Source of the DNA: Armatimonadota bacterium
Lineage (GTDB): Bacteria > Armatimonadota > Fimbriimonadia > Fimbriimonadales > Fimbriimonadaceae
Assembly: GCA_016789105.1 (NCBI GenBank)
Contig: JAEURN010000008.1
Location: 310,001 to 374,000 of the forward strand
Direction: 5' to 3'
DNA: 64,000 nt
Part shown: positions 34,379 through 42,567 of the stretch, piece after piece
Position numbering within the stretch: position 1 is the first letter of the stretch
Layout of the letters: each line of letters begins with the position of its first letter
Translations under genes and position numbers: made by a program
Notes under the pieces: model-generated
What the model was told of the DNA's origin: nothing
Databases searched by the model: none
Seen by the model: the letters and a program-made list of their open reading frames with translations, nothing else

Positions 34379-35326
34379 TTAATGCACAGGTTTTCCGTGT
34401 TCATCATAAACTTTGATTCCGGATTTGGACTTTGGTTGGGTTGCCGCCGGTTTGGGTTTGGGGGATGGTTTCCGGGTTGTGGCCGGTTTGCGCGAAGTCG
34501 AAGTCCTTTGTGTTGGGGCCGGGGATTTCTTCGTTGTCACCGGTTTGGCGTTTGCCCCATTGCCCGCGGGCTTTTGTGCCGGTTCTTGAGGCTTCTTTTG
34601 ATTGTTGCCTCCGGCGACGATGATTCCGGAGTTCTGCAAAGTGGGTTCGCCCGGCACGCGGGGATCGGGCACGAGCTTTTCGGGGCCCTTCTGTTTCGGG
34701 ATCTCAGTCGTGGAGTGGTTGGGTTCGCCTTCCGGCTGCTTGTGATCTTCGACGGCTTCGGCTTCCGACTCCTTGGTTGGGGCAGGGTGCTTGGTGGTGT
34801 CGGCCTTCGGTTCGGTGTCATGGCCGGATTCCTCGGTTCCACCCCCGGCCGGATGCTCGTCTTTGGGCTCGGTGTAGGTTGCAGCGGCGGTATTGGAGGC
34901 GCGGGGGCCAAGGAGCGAAGTCGGGTTGCGCAAAAGGGTGCTCATCGCGATCAGCACCACAGCCAACGCGATGCTGAGGAACAAAACCTTGGGGTTTTTG
35001 AGGGCGGCAATCCCGGGAGCCGGGGCGGCGATGGCGAACGAAGCGGACCCAGAATGCATAAACGCCTGGGCTGGGCCGGCCATCGCGAGACCGGCTGGCT
35101 GGGCGCCCAGTCGAGACATCCACCCGGCCACGCCTTTAGCTTCCATTGGTCCGTCGAGCACTTCCTCAATCGATTTGTGCTCGTTGTTCAAAATCGCTTG
35201 ACAGCTGGGACATGCCCGCAAATGGCGCTCCAAATCATCAAGCAGCCCTTGGGGGAGGTTGTCCCCGTCCAAAAACCGCTTCATCAGAACGGTCGCGATC
35301 TGACACTCGATGTTTTTGACAGCCAT
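34379..35326 (-). CDS. Zinc-finger membrane protein with long basic Pro/Thr-rich tail (anti-sigma-like)
   Basis: The preferred start is ATG 35326 (MAVKNIECQIATVLMKRFLDG); an ATG 33 nt upstream is in frame too. An HX3CX2C element (ERHLRACPSC, about residues 36-45) fits the zf-HC2 zinc finger of anti-sigma factors. A single membrane helix follows (about 118-138, VLFLSIALAVVLIAMSTLL). The outer part (about 140-315) is low complexity, rich in Pro, Thr, Lys and Glu, and ends with GIKVYDEHGKPVH. No sigma-factor gene is adjacent, so an anti-sigma role is unproven. The 315-residue protein lies between the DnaJ-WD40 gene (95-nt gap) and the STN gene (21-nt gap). Confidence 0.68.
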   Translation of the reverse strand: MAVKNIECQIATVLMKRFLDGDNLPQGLLDDLERHLRACPSCQAILNNEHKSIEEVLDGPMEAKGVAGWMSRLGAQPAGLAMAGPAQAFMHSGSASFAIAAPAPGIAALKNPKVLFLSIALAVVLIAMSTLLRNPTSLLGPRASNTAAATYTEPKDEHPAGGGTEESGHDTEPKADTTKHPAPTKESEAEAVEDHKQPEGEPNHSTTEIPKQKGPEKLVPDPRVPGEPTLQNSGIIVAGGNNQKKPQEPAQKPAGNGANAKPVTTKKSPAPTQRTSTSRKPATTRKPSPKPKPAATQPKSKSGIKVYDEHGKPVH

Positions 35327-35421
35327 TCTTGATCCCGTTTGTGAGCTTTGAACCTGCATCCGCAGGCTTGCCCAATTGGATCATCGGCAAGGATCCACGA
35401 TCCTTTAGGCCTTCGCCAGCC

Positions 35422-36573
35422 TCAGGCTGCGCCGAGTTTCCACACCCGCAGCATCTTGTCCAAACCCCCTGCGGCCAAAAAGTGCCCATTCGGCGAAAAG
35501 GCCAGGCAGCTGATCGGTTGGTGGCTCGCCTCGATCTGCCCATGGCCGATGCCACGTTTGACGTCCCATAGCCCCACCGAGCCGTCACGGCTGGCGGTTG
35601 CCAAAAGCCAGGAGCGGGGGTGGAACGCCATGGCCTCGATCGGCCTGGAGTGGCCGTGGAACGTCTTGACCAAGCTCATGTCGCTGAGCTTGACGATCCG
35701 GATGCTGAGATCCACGGCGGCAACTGCCAGCCAGCGGCCGTCGGGACTGAACGAGATCGCCGTCACGGTGCTGATGATCCGGTTCACGGTGTGGATCTCC
35801 CTCCCCGAGCGCGGGTCCCACAACCGCACGGTGGCATCCGCGCTGCCGGTGGCCAAAACCCGGGAATCGGCCCGCCAAGCCAGCGCGGTCACCGACTCTT
35901 CATGGTTGAACACCGAAACTTCTGTAAAACCGTCCGCCGCCCTCGCAACATGGGCGCTCCGGTTGACCGTCCCATAAGCCAACAGTTTGCCGTCGGGCGA
36001 AGGGGCCACGCAGCAAACCCAGCTCTTTGGCGATTGCCGCCAGCTGGTCGCCTCGCCCCCCGGGCCCAAGGTCCAACAGCTCAGCAGCTGCTCGGTGCTT
36101 CCGGCGGCCACGACTCGGCCGTCGGCGGGAACGCCGATCGCGTTAACGACCCCCCCTTCGAACCGGTGGGTGTGTGCGCGGTGTTCCATTTTCGAGTCCC
36201 ACCAAATCACCTCGTTGTCAAACGACGAGCTCACCATCCGTCCCCCTGGTTCAAAAGCGATCCCGTAAACCGGGGTGCGGTGGTGGCGCAAACGTCGGAA
36301 AATTTCTGCCCGGACGGCTGTCGGGCGGCCCTGGTCGCCTTGGCGGGTTTCCCGTTCGGTTGCCTGGAACCCAATGCTGGAATCGTATTGCGACCGCCGC
36401 AACGGGTCGCTGAGAACCTCGAAAGCCACGTTGATTTCGGCCATGCGCTCATGCGCATCCAAAGCCGTGTTGACATCCGGGTGGAACTCGCGGGCCAACT
36501 TGTGGTACGCCTCGCGCACCTGCTTGGCATTGGATCGGTGGGATATCCCGAGGACGTCGTAAAGGGTCGCCAA
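35422..36573 (-). CDS. DnaJ-WD40 fusion protein
   Basis: Residues 1-65 form a J domain with the essential HPD motif at 31-33 (LAREFHPDVNT), so it should stimulate a DnaK partner. After a short linker, about residues 95-383 form a WD40 propeller of about seven blades. Typical units are VTALAWRADSRVLATGSADA, IEAMAFHPRSWLLATASRDG and ISCLAFSPNGHFLAAGGLDK, each followed by an LWD/VWK-type end. The usual DnaJ zinc-finger and C-terminal domains are missing. J domain plus propeller would target DnaK to propeller-bound clients. The start is TTG, 11 nt after a CATAAT box (36585-36590). First gene of the three-gene set. Confidence 0.87.
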   Translation of the reverse strand: MATLYDVLGISHRSNAKQVREAYHKLAREFHPDVNTALDAHERMAEINVAFEVLSDPLRRSQYDSSIGFQATERETRQGDQGRPTAVRAEIFRRLRHHRTPVYGIAFEPGGRMVSSSFDNEVIWWDSKMEHRAHTHRFEGGVVNAIGVPADGRVVAAGSTEQLLSCWTLGPGGEATSWRQSPKSWVCCVAPSPDGKLLAYGTVNRSAHVARAADGFTEVSVFNHEESVTALAWRADSRVLATGSADATVRLWDPRSGREIHTVNRIISTVTAISFSPDGRWLAVAAVDLSIRIVKLSDMSLVKTFHGHSRPIEAMAFHPRSWLLATASRDGSVGLWDVKRGIGHGQIEASHQPISCLAFSPNGHFLAAGGLDKMLRVWKLGAA

Positions 36574-36584
36574 AAGGTTATGGG

Positions 36585-36590
36585 ATTATG
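36585..36590 (-). promoter_or_regulatory. Candidate -10 box of the DnaJ-WD40 gene set
   Basis: CATAAT ends 11 nt before the TTG start, so the leader is only a few nucleotides. The same hexamer precedes the CPBP protease gene (39184-39189) and the lipoprotein-lacI operon (51775-51780). Confidence 0.4.
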
Positions 36591-36655
36591 CTCGCAGACC
36601 TCGGCGGCATCAGGGAAAAGGCCCCGCCCATGCACCCTGGCTGGGAGGGTGCACA

Positions 36656-37234
36656 ATGGACTTGGCGATGCCCATTCAACTGGTTGTGCCCGGAAGCCCG
36701 GCAAAGGGTGAATATCGAGGCCCCGGCTGGCCCGAATGGCTTCTGGGATTCGGTTGCACCATCTTGGCCGGAACCCAGTTGCGGAGCATCACCACGGTTC
36801 CCGACCCCCAAACCGCCCTGAGCTACTATTTTCAGGAGCCTTTTGTCCGCGCCTTCCACGCCAGCTCCTTGGGCATTGATTTTTTGGTTGTGCTGACGGT
36901 GGCCGCCTGGATCTTCCTGTGGCAGAAGTCTGAAGCCTGGGGCGCCCTGACTCTTGCCCTGTGCTTGGGCGGGGCTGCCCTCGGCTGGGCCGAATTGATC
37001 CGCGCGACGGTGCCCACCCCAGGCCGGGTTTACCTTTTGCAAGGCTTGCCCTTTAGCCCGGTGAACAACGGAGGGATTGCCGGAACAACATTGTTTGCCG
37101 GATACGCCACCACAAAAATCCCTCTTGGCACGCTCACCTTGCCCGCAAAAATCTTGCTGAGAATTGCCGCCTGCCTTGGCCTGTTCGTTGCCCAATGGAT
37201 CGTTTTTGAACAGATTGCCGCCCTCACACCATGA
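36656..37234 (+). CDS. Multi-pass membrane protein of unknown function
   Basis: The 192-residue protein has a strong Shine-Dalgarno GGGAGG (36642-36647) before its ATG. At least three hydrophobic segments are visible: about residues 75-90 (FLVVLTVAAWIFLW), 95-112 (ALTLALCLGGAALGWAEL) and 168-187 (IAACLGLFVAQWIVFEQIA). The segment between the second and third holds a Gly/Asn-rich turn (SPVNNGGIAG). I recognise no family. The last bases overlap the next start (ATGA), making a translationally coupled chain with the next two genes. Confidence 0.7.
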   Translation: MDLAMPIQLVVPGSPAKGEYRGPGWPEWLLGFGCTILAGTQLRSITTVPDPQTALSYYFQEPFVRAFHASSLGIDFLVVLTVAAWIFLWQKSEAWGALTLALCLGGAALGWAELIRATVPTPGRVYLLQGLPFSPVNNGGIAGTTLFAGYATTKIPLGTLTLPAKILLRIAACLGLFVAQWIVFEQIAALTP

Positions 37235-37737
37235 CCGAAGACACCGTCACCCGCATCCCCGACACCGATTCCAAGCCTGTCAAGGCTTTGTTCCTGGCAT
37301 TCTTCTTGTTGACCCCGCTCCTCGGGCTGGTCTACTTTTGGACCGACGGCCACGCCAAGATTCAACGCGAAGCAAAGGCGTTCGTTGAACGGGAGGTCAT
37401 CCCCGCAATGGTCAAGGGCGACAACCTGATCGACTATTCGGATCCCGGGCTCTGCGACAAAATCCGCGCCGGGGATTTCCAGTGGATTGCCACGGAGCTT
37501 GGCCCCTTGAAGTCCACGGAGCGCATCAGCGCCGACGAATCCCGGGCCGCCGAAGAAGACGACCGCGGGGTCATCTATGCCGAAGTGGACTTCACAGGAA
37601 AGTACGAGAAAGGGAACGCCCGCGTGAGCTTGGTCATCAAGAGGCAAAGCACCCCGGATGAACGCAATATGACACCCAAGGAAAGAGAACAGGAAGAGTG
37701 GGAGATTGTGGGGATGACGGTGACAAAGAGCGAATGA
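37231..37737 (+). CDS. Single-helix membrane protein of unknown function
   Basis: The 168-residue protein has a short cytoplasmic end, one membrane helix (about residues 20-38, LFLAFFLLTPLLGLVYF) and an outer domain of about 125 residues with mixed strands (GVIYAEVDFTGKYEKGNARV, WEIVGMTVTKSE). The domain looks like a small NTF2-like or DUF4864-like fold, but I cannot assign it. ATGA overlaps at both ends couple it to the membrane protein before and the DppA-type gene after it. Confidence 0.68.
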   Translation: MTEDTVTRIPDTDSKPVKALFLAFFLLTPLLGLVYFWTDGHAKIQREAKAFVEREVIPAMVKGDNLIDYSDPGLCDKIRAGDFQWIATELGPLKSTERISADESRAAEEDDRGVIYAEVDFTGKYEKGNARVSLVIKRQSTPDERNMTPKEREQEEWEIVGMTVTKSE

Positions 37738-38552
37738 AAGTCTACATTTCGGCGGATATCGAAGGGGTGACGGGTGTCGTCAATTGGAAGCAATGTGGGG
37801 CCCCGGATGGGAGTTGCTTTGACTGGGCGTTTGCCCGACGGATGATGACCCACGACGTGAACGCGGCAATCCGCGGGGCCAAGGCCGGAGGCGCAACGCA
37901 CATCGTCGTCAAAGATTCGCACAATGTCGGCCTCAACCTCCTCATCGATGAACTTGAGCCCGGGGTGGAGCTCATTTCTGGGTCACGGCCCGGCCCCGGC
38001 GGCATGATGGAAGGGATCGACCGGACATTCAACCGGGCATTTTTGGTCGGCTACCACGGAATGGCCGGCTCGACGGAAGGCGTTATGGAACACACGATCA
38101 GCGGCCGCGTCCACCGGTTGTGGATCGACGGGCGGGAGAGGGGCGAAATGGGCCTCTCAGTTTATGAAGCCGGCAGCCACGGCGTCCCGGTTGCCTTGGC
38201 CACATCCGATGATAAAGGTGTCGCGGAAGCAAAGTCCTTGGTTGCCAACATCGCAACGGCCACCACCAAGTTCGGAATGGGGCGTTACATGGCGCGGCTG
38301 CTCCACCCATCGGTGACCGGCCCGGCGATCGAATCGGCCGCCCGGGCGGCGATGGCGGCCTCCGTCGCGCCTGTGCAAACCAATCCGGGCCCCGTCGCCG
38401 AGCTGGAGTTTAACCGGAGCGAGGAAACCGACTCCGCTTCCCAACTCCCAGGTTGGACGCGGGTGGACGCCTACCGCATCCGGCAAGAATTTGCCAGCTG
38501 GCGGGACGCCCACATCGCCATCCGCAGGGCTATCAGTTTTGCCGGGTTGTGA
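37734..38552 (+). CDS. M55 family D-aminopeptidase (DppA-like)
   Basis: The 272-residue protein shows the zinc ligands of Bacillus DppA: Asp8 and Glu10 in ISADIEGVTG, His63 in KDSHNVG, His108 in VGYHGMAG and Glu138 in ERGEMGLS. The GSRPGPGGMMEGID stretch is also typical. DppA enzymes cut D-amino-acid dipeptides such as D-Ala-D-Ala released from peptidoglycan. The ATG overlaps the preceding stop (ATGA), and a 12-codon in-frame extension upstream is rejected. No signal peptide, so cytoplasmic. The 3' end overlaps the CPBP gene by 20 nt. Confidence 0.9.
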   Translation: MKVYISADIEGVTGVVNWKQCGAPDGSCFDWAFARRMMTHDVNAAIRGAKAGGATHIVVKDSHNVGLNLLIDELEPGVELISGSRPGPGGMMEGIDRTFNRAFLVGYHGMAGSTEGVMEHTISGRVHRLWIDGRERGEMGLSVYEAGSHGVPVALATSDDKGVAEAKSLVANIATATTKFGMGRYMARLLHPSVTGPAIESAARAAMAASVAPVQTNPGPVAELEFNRSEETDSASQLPGWTRVDAYRIRQEFASWRDAHIAIRRAISFAGL

Positions 38553-39171
38553 GCTGGCCCAAAAACGGCAGCCCATAGAGAAAGGTGAACGCCACCACCA
38601 GGATGATGTAGTTGTACGTGGCGTGCCAAGCCGTGGAAAGCCGGGTTCCCCCTTTGGTGTAAACCCAACTGAACACTAGCCCGGGCAGGATCAGGGCCAC
38701 ACAAAACCCAAGAGGCACGCCGACCACCGCATGCACGAAGCCGAATTTCACGCTCTTCAGCATGGCCTGCGGCACTGACCGGATCCGGTGGCGGAAAACC
38801 TCCTCCTCTCGCTTGGCCAGCCGGGGGATGTTGAGGGCGAGCAGCGGGAAAAAGGCCAAGGCGAACCAAGGGATCTTGATGCCGGCCGTCATCAGGTTCC
38901 CCGCTTGTGGCTCGGGATGGGCGGGGCTCTGCAACAGAAGCAGCCAACTCCAGCGGGCCAACGGCCCGGCCAGCGAATAAAGGGTGATGCCAATGGCAAA
39001 CGTGGCCGCCGCGAGAAAAAGGCAGGCGGCCACGGCCCCAACCCAACGCCACCGTTTTAGGGTGCGGAACGCCCAGAAATCAGTCCGCAATTCGCCCGAA
39101 CGCAGATACTTGGCCATATCCACCGTGATATAGGCAGTGAAGAGCACAGTCACGATCTCGGTGAGCGACAT
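38533..39171 (-). CDS. CPBP family intramembrane glutamic endopeptidase
   Basis: The three CPBP motifs are readable: EEEVFR (EEXXXR), FGFVH (FXXXH) and HATYN (HXXXN), each near or within a membrane helix. At least five hydrophobic segments are visible in the 212-residue chain, for example AACLFLAAATFAIGITLYSL and PLGFCVALILPGLVFSW. Family members cut prenylated or bacteriocin-like peptides in the membrane; the substrate here is unknown. The ATG at 39171 is chosen because a CATAAT box (39184-39189) lies 12 nt upstream; a longer frame would begin before it. Confidence 0.8.
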   Translation of the reverse strand: MSLTEIVTVLFTAYITVDMAKYLRSGELRTDFWAFRTLKRWRWVGAVAACLFLAAATFAIGITLYSLAGPLARWSWLLLLQSPAHPEPQAGNLMTAGIKIPWFALAFFPLLALNIPRLAKREEEVFRHRIRSVPQAMLKSVKFGFVHAVVGVPLGFCVALILPGLVFSWVYTKGGTRLSTAWHATYNYIILVVAFTFLYGLPFLGQLTTRQN

Positions 39172-39307
39172 GGCGATGAATGGATTATGGGTTCTGTGAG
39201 GTATTCGTGAGAGGCCGCCATTCTTTTGCCGCAATTGGGAAAATCCGCAAGAATTGCACTGGCAATTTTCGTGGCTTATCCGATATCACTGGAAGCAGGA
39301 TCCGCCG

Positions 39308-40060
39308 ATGATTCCCAAAAAACTTGGACTCACTTCACTCACCGCCTTGCTGGTCACGGCTGCCGCCTTTGCCCAGACGCCGCCACCTAGCCGGGAATTG
39401 GGCGTGTACCACTTACTGGATGACGGCCCATCGAACCATTCGGCCATGATCGGGACATTTTCGACCCCTTCGGCCCCCGGGCAACGGATCTTGATGCCTT
39501 ATCCTGAATACCACGAAAGCTCGGCGACGCCCTGGGTTTCGCAGCAATACGCGACCCAATCCCAATACGGCATATATGGGCTGATCAACCTCCGGCAGGG
39601 TCGTTTTGTCAACGGGTCGTTCGAGCAAATCGGATTGCCCCAAACCACAAAGGCCGTCCGGGTCAATATCAAAATCAAAGCCGTTGTGGAATCCGACCTT
39701 CAGGGGTACCCAGCCTATGCGCAATGCGACATTTCGATGGCCCGCCCAAGCCAGCTGGGCAAAGTCTTGCAATCCTCAACATTCGCGGATTACGCCCAAA
39801 ACCACCTTGCCATCTGCGAAACCGACCTCTGGGTCGACCCTTGGACTTACCAACGTGAAATCCGCCACGTCGAAGCGACGATCCCCGTGGATTACGACCG
39901 CAACGGCGACCCGGTGATTGCCTACCTGTTCAACTACGGCATCTACAATTTCATCGGCCAAACCGGCGGGGGCAGCGGTTTTGTTTCGACCAGCCTCCTG
40001 GATGCGCCATCACGGGGTTCGGTCGAGTTGGCGATCACACTCGTGGGCTGGTACGACTGA
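39308..40060 (+). CDS. Secreted protein of unknown function
   Basis: Starting at ATG 39308 (MIPKKLGLTSLTALLVTAAA), the protein has a clean signal peptide cut near AFAQT and a mature chain of about 227 residues. It is rich in Tyr, Gln and aromatic residues and beta-type segments (QYATQSQYGIYGLINLRQG, VAYLFNYGIYNFIGQ-like). An in-frame extension upstream of 39308 is not favoured because the purine-rich AAGCAGGA just before it is a plausible ribosome site. No family recognised. It ends one base before the opposing ferredoxin-like gene. Confidence 0.65.
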   Translation: MIPKKLGLTSLTALLVTAAAFAQTPPPSRELGVYHLLDDGPSNHSAMIGTFSTPSAPGQRILMPYPEYHESSATPWVSQQYATQSQYGIYGLINLRQGRFVNGSFEQIGLPQTTKAVRVNIKIKAVVESDLQGYPAYAQCDISMARPSQLGKVLQSSTFADYAQNHLAICETDLWVDPWTYQREIRHVEATIPVDYDRNGDPVIAYLFNYGIYNFIGQTGGGSGFVSTSLLDAPSRGSVELAITLVGWYD

Positions 40061-40288
40061 TCAATCGCCGGGGTGAACCGGCACCCAGCTCAAAGCCCCC
40101 GACGGGCATTGATCCACCTGGGCTTTGATTTGCTCGGTAGTGGCTTGGTCAATTTTGATCCACGGTTTTTCGCGCGGTTGGAAGACTTGAGGCAGGCCCA
40201 AGGCGCATTTGGCCGAATGGATGCACACCTTGGGCCGCCAGATGACCGTGACCTCGCCATTGGAATAGCTGTGGGTTTCTTTGGGCAT
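40061..40288 (-). CDS. Small divergent mono-cluster 4Fe-4S protein
   Basis: The start at ATG 40288 gives a 75-residue protein, the usual size of the Fer4_19 (mono-cluster) family. Cysteines occur in KVCIHSAKCALGLP and QCPSGALSW, the family pattern. Such proteins probably carry one iron-sulfur cluster for electron transfer. The ATG is 7 nt after a TAAAAT box (40296-40301). A longer in-frame reading to 40372 would start upstream of that box. A PDZ-hydrolase gene on the same strand ends 80 nt upstream. Confidence 0.8.
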   Translation of the reverse strand: MPKETHSYSNGEVTVIWRPKVCIHSAKCALGLPQVFQPREKPWIKIDQATTEQIKAQVDQCPSGALSWVPVHPGD

Positions 40289-40295
40289 TTCTTGG

Positions 40296-40301
40296 ATTTT
40301 A
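40296..40301 (-). promoter_or_regulatory. -10 box of the mono-cluster ferredoxin gene, leaderless type
   Basis: TAAAAT on the minus strand ends 7 nt before the ATG at 40288. Confidence 0.55.
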
Positions 40302-40368
40302 GGCCAAATCGGGGAAAGTCGTCGCAATTTAACTCCACCACCAATCCACCGACGGGTTAGCCAGGCCA

Positions 40369-41775
40369 TCAATCTGAAGCCATGACCCGCGTGATCCAGT
40401 CCTTCATCATCTTGGTAAAGGCGGGATTGAATTTGCCGCGCTGGAAGTTCTTCATGCTCTCCTGCTCTGATGGGAAGTTGTGGAACAAGTGGTCGGAATT
40501 CGGCGCGATGGCAAATTCCCCCCAGCCCGGGTGAGCGCGGTTGACGATGTCAGCCATGAGCCGGTGATCGGCATCGTAGGTAACGAAATCGCTCTGACCC
40601 CTAACGGCAAGGACGCGGGCATTGCACTTGGCCCAGTAAGAAGCAAAGTTGATTTGGCCCAACTGACGCCAAAACGAGAGCGACTTGCCGTTGAACATCC
40701 CGCCAGGAAAGAACGAATCCACCAACGGGGCCAGATCGGGGTGGGATGCCTTAACCTCTTCGGGAGATTTGTCTTCCAGCATCACCAAGGCCATCATCCG
40801 CGCGCCTTGCCGCGTCACCTCATCGGCTGATTCATAGCTGTCGCCGCCCACCAGCCCTTGGTACCGGATTGTGTCCAAGAGGTACTCGAACCACGTCCGG
40901 GCCGCCGCCCCGTAGATGGCGAGCCCCTTGACAGGGATTTCGGCTGCAATCATCGGCCCGAACGATCCCCCCATGCTATGCCCAAAAATAAACACGTTCT
41001 CGGTATCCACATTAGGCAAAGACTTGAGCTGCAAGAGCGTTTGCCGATAGATATCGAGCTCGGTGATGTAATCCAGTTCGGCAAAGGGGCCCCCCTCGCT
41101 ATCGCCCACGCCAGGCTTTTCAACCCGGATCGTGACAAAGTCCGAGTTCGCGAACTCAAACAGGATTGGACCGTCGAGAGTTTGGACATCCCCAGTCGCC
41201 TTTTCTAACACATAGTCGTAAGAAATCGGAGAGAAGCCTTGGATGAACATGAAGCCAGGGTGCTTGCCCGCACTTTTGGGCACCGTGATGATCGTCCTCA
41301 TCTTTTGCCCGTGGCTCACAACATGGCTGTAGATGACCTGGAAATTACCATTGCCCGGGTCGCGGGGTTTTTCTAGCAGCTTGCCCCTGAGGTCTGATTG
41401 CTTGCCGTTGCGAACGATGCGAAAAGTGAGTTCCGAACCAGCCGGGATCTCCCGAATGACCCGCCCGATTGACTGGGCGGATACCGGATCGCCGTTCAAC
41501 CGGAGGATGATGTCGCCCGCCTTGACGCCCATCTTGTCTGCCGTGAGGTCGGGGGCAGGCTGTTGGGACACCAGACCTTGGCCTTCGGACAGGCCGAAAC
41601 CCGCCGCCTTTTCCGGAGGCATGGGAGTGAACGACAAACCGAGCGCCCCGCGGCGCGGCAACCCGTCTTGCTGGAGTTCTTGGCCAACCACGGCGGCTGG
41701 CGGCGTCTCTACAGAAGGTGCATTCTGATGGACAATCGAAATTTGGGTGAGGGCAAGGAGCGGGAGGAAAGTCAT
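40369..41775 (-). CDS. Secreted PDZ-alpha/beta hydrolase fusion
   Basis: The 468-residue protein has a short N-terminal hydrophobic signal (MTFLPLLALTQISIV), then a PDZ domain (about residues 45-135: GVKAGDIILRLNGDPVSA and SELTFRIVRNG), then an alpha/beta hydrolase (about 145-468). The nucleophile elbow is FGHSMGGSFGP; the acid and base are likely Asp in RGQSDFVTYDADH and His in NSDHLFHNF. The context is like S9/S15 peptidases and esterases. A PDZ module before such a hydrolase domain is uncommon. It is divergent from a PadR regulator, and a perfect palindrome lies 11 nt before the ATG, so it is probably under that regulator. Confidence 0.82.
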   Translation of the reverse strand: MTFLPLLALTQISIVHQNAPSVETPPAAVVGQELQQDGLPRRGALGLSFTPMPPEKAAGFGLSEGQGLVSQQPAPDLTADKMGVKAGDIILRLNGDPVSAQSIGRVIREIPAGSELTFRIVRNGKQSDLRGKLLEKPRDPGNGNFQVIYSHVVSHGQKMRTIITVPKSAGKHPGFMFIQGFSPISYDYVLEKATGDVQTLDGPILFEFANSDFVTIRVEKPGVGDSEGGPFAELDYITELDIYRQTLLQLKSLPNVDTENVFIFGHSMGGSFGPMIAAEIPVKGLAIYGAAARTWFEYLLDTIRYQGLVGGDSYESADEVTRQGARMMALVMLEDKSPEEVKASHPDLAPLVDSFFPGGMFNGKSLSFWRQLGQINFASYWAKCNARVLAVRGQSDFVTYDADHRLMADIVNRAHPGWGEFAIAPNSDHLFHNFPSEQESMKNFQRGKFNPAFTKMMKDWITRVMASD

Positions 41776-41785
41776 TTGCGTCTCT

Positions 41786-41802
41786 TATTACAAATTGTAA
41801 TA
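41786..41802. promoter_or_regulatory. Perfect palindrome, likely operator between the PDZ-hydrolase and PadR genes
   Basis: TATTACAA-A-TTGTAATA is a perfect 8-bp inverted repeat with one spacer base. It covers the region where the hydrolase -10 box should lie (TAATAA on the minus strand), and is 72 nt upstream of the PadR gene. The obvious candidate ligand is that PadR protein. Confidence 0.55.
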
Positions 41803-41873
41803 CACTCGATCAAAGGGCCTTGGTTCCGTCCAATCGGTTTTTTCGCTTGAAGATGCTAATTTAGACCTCGGAC

Positions 41874-42443
41874 ATGTCTTGTCGACCGCTTTCCAATTTG
41901 GAACTGACCTTTTTGGGCCTCGCTTGGCTGCGGGGCCCCTGCACGGTCTACTCCGTCATGAAGGAACTGTCTCTTTCGGCTTCTTCGTTCCACAAGGGCC
42001 GGGCGGGGGCTGCCTATTCGGTTTCAAAGCGGCTGATCGGGTTCGGATATTTGGAAAAGGTGCAGGAAGATCACATTTCTGTGACGCCTGAAGGCGTCGC
42101 GCAATTGAAGCGTTGGATCACGGCTGCCGTTCCCATGGGGGACATCGCCCACTCGGCCGATCTGCTCCGGTTGAGGTTTTTCTTCCTGGGAGTTGTCGAG
42201 CCGGGAGAGCGCCTCGACTTCATCGACCGGTCGATCGCCGGACTCCAACAATTTTTGGAGACTTGTTATGCGCTGTTGCCGCAAAACGAGGAAATTGGGG
42301 ACTACTTTGGGGTGTTGGCCACCCTCTCGACCATTTACGAGACCAAAGCCCGGATCGAGTGGCTCAAGACTGTCCGCCGATGGGTGGAAAGCCCGCCGGA
42401 ATCTGGCAAATCGTGGACGGAAGCCGTGCAAAAAGACATCTGA
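41874..42443 (+). CDS. PadR family transcriptional regulator
   Basis: The 189-residue protein has an N-terminal winged helix (about residues 6-80): LSNLELTFLGLAWLRGPCTV, then KELSLSASSFHKGRAGAAYSV and the wing FGYLEKVQEDHISVTPEG. The C-terminal half is the helical dimerisation domain (LQQFLETCYALLPQNEE, KARIEWLKTVRRWV). PadR proteins repress detoxification or stress genes and often act on the divergent neighbour, here the PDZ-hydrolase. The inducer is unknown. Confidence 0.85.
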   Translation: MSCRPLSNLELTFLGLAWLRGPCTVYSVMKELSLSASSFHKGRAGAAYSVSKRLIGFGYLEKVQEDHISVTPEGVAQLKRWITAAVPMGDIAHSADLLRLRFFFLGVVEPGERLDFIDRSIAGLQQFLETCYALLPQNEEIGDYFGVLATLSTIYETKARIEWLKTVRRWVESPPESGKSWTEAVQKDI

Positions 42444-42567
42444 CAACCAACCTGGCGGCTCAAGGGCCCCAGCATTGACGTGGCCGTCGTCTTCCAGTAG
42501 CCACGGCGATGCCGACCGCACATGCACCTGGCGGGATTCTTGAAAGCCCGGTCGTTGGCACCGACGC

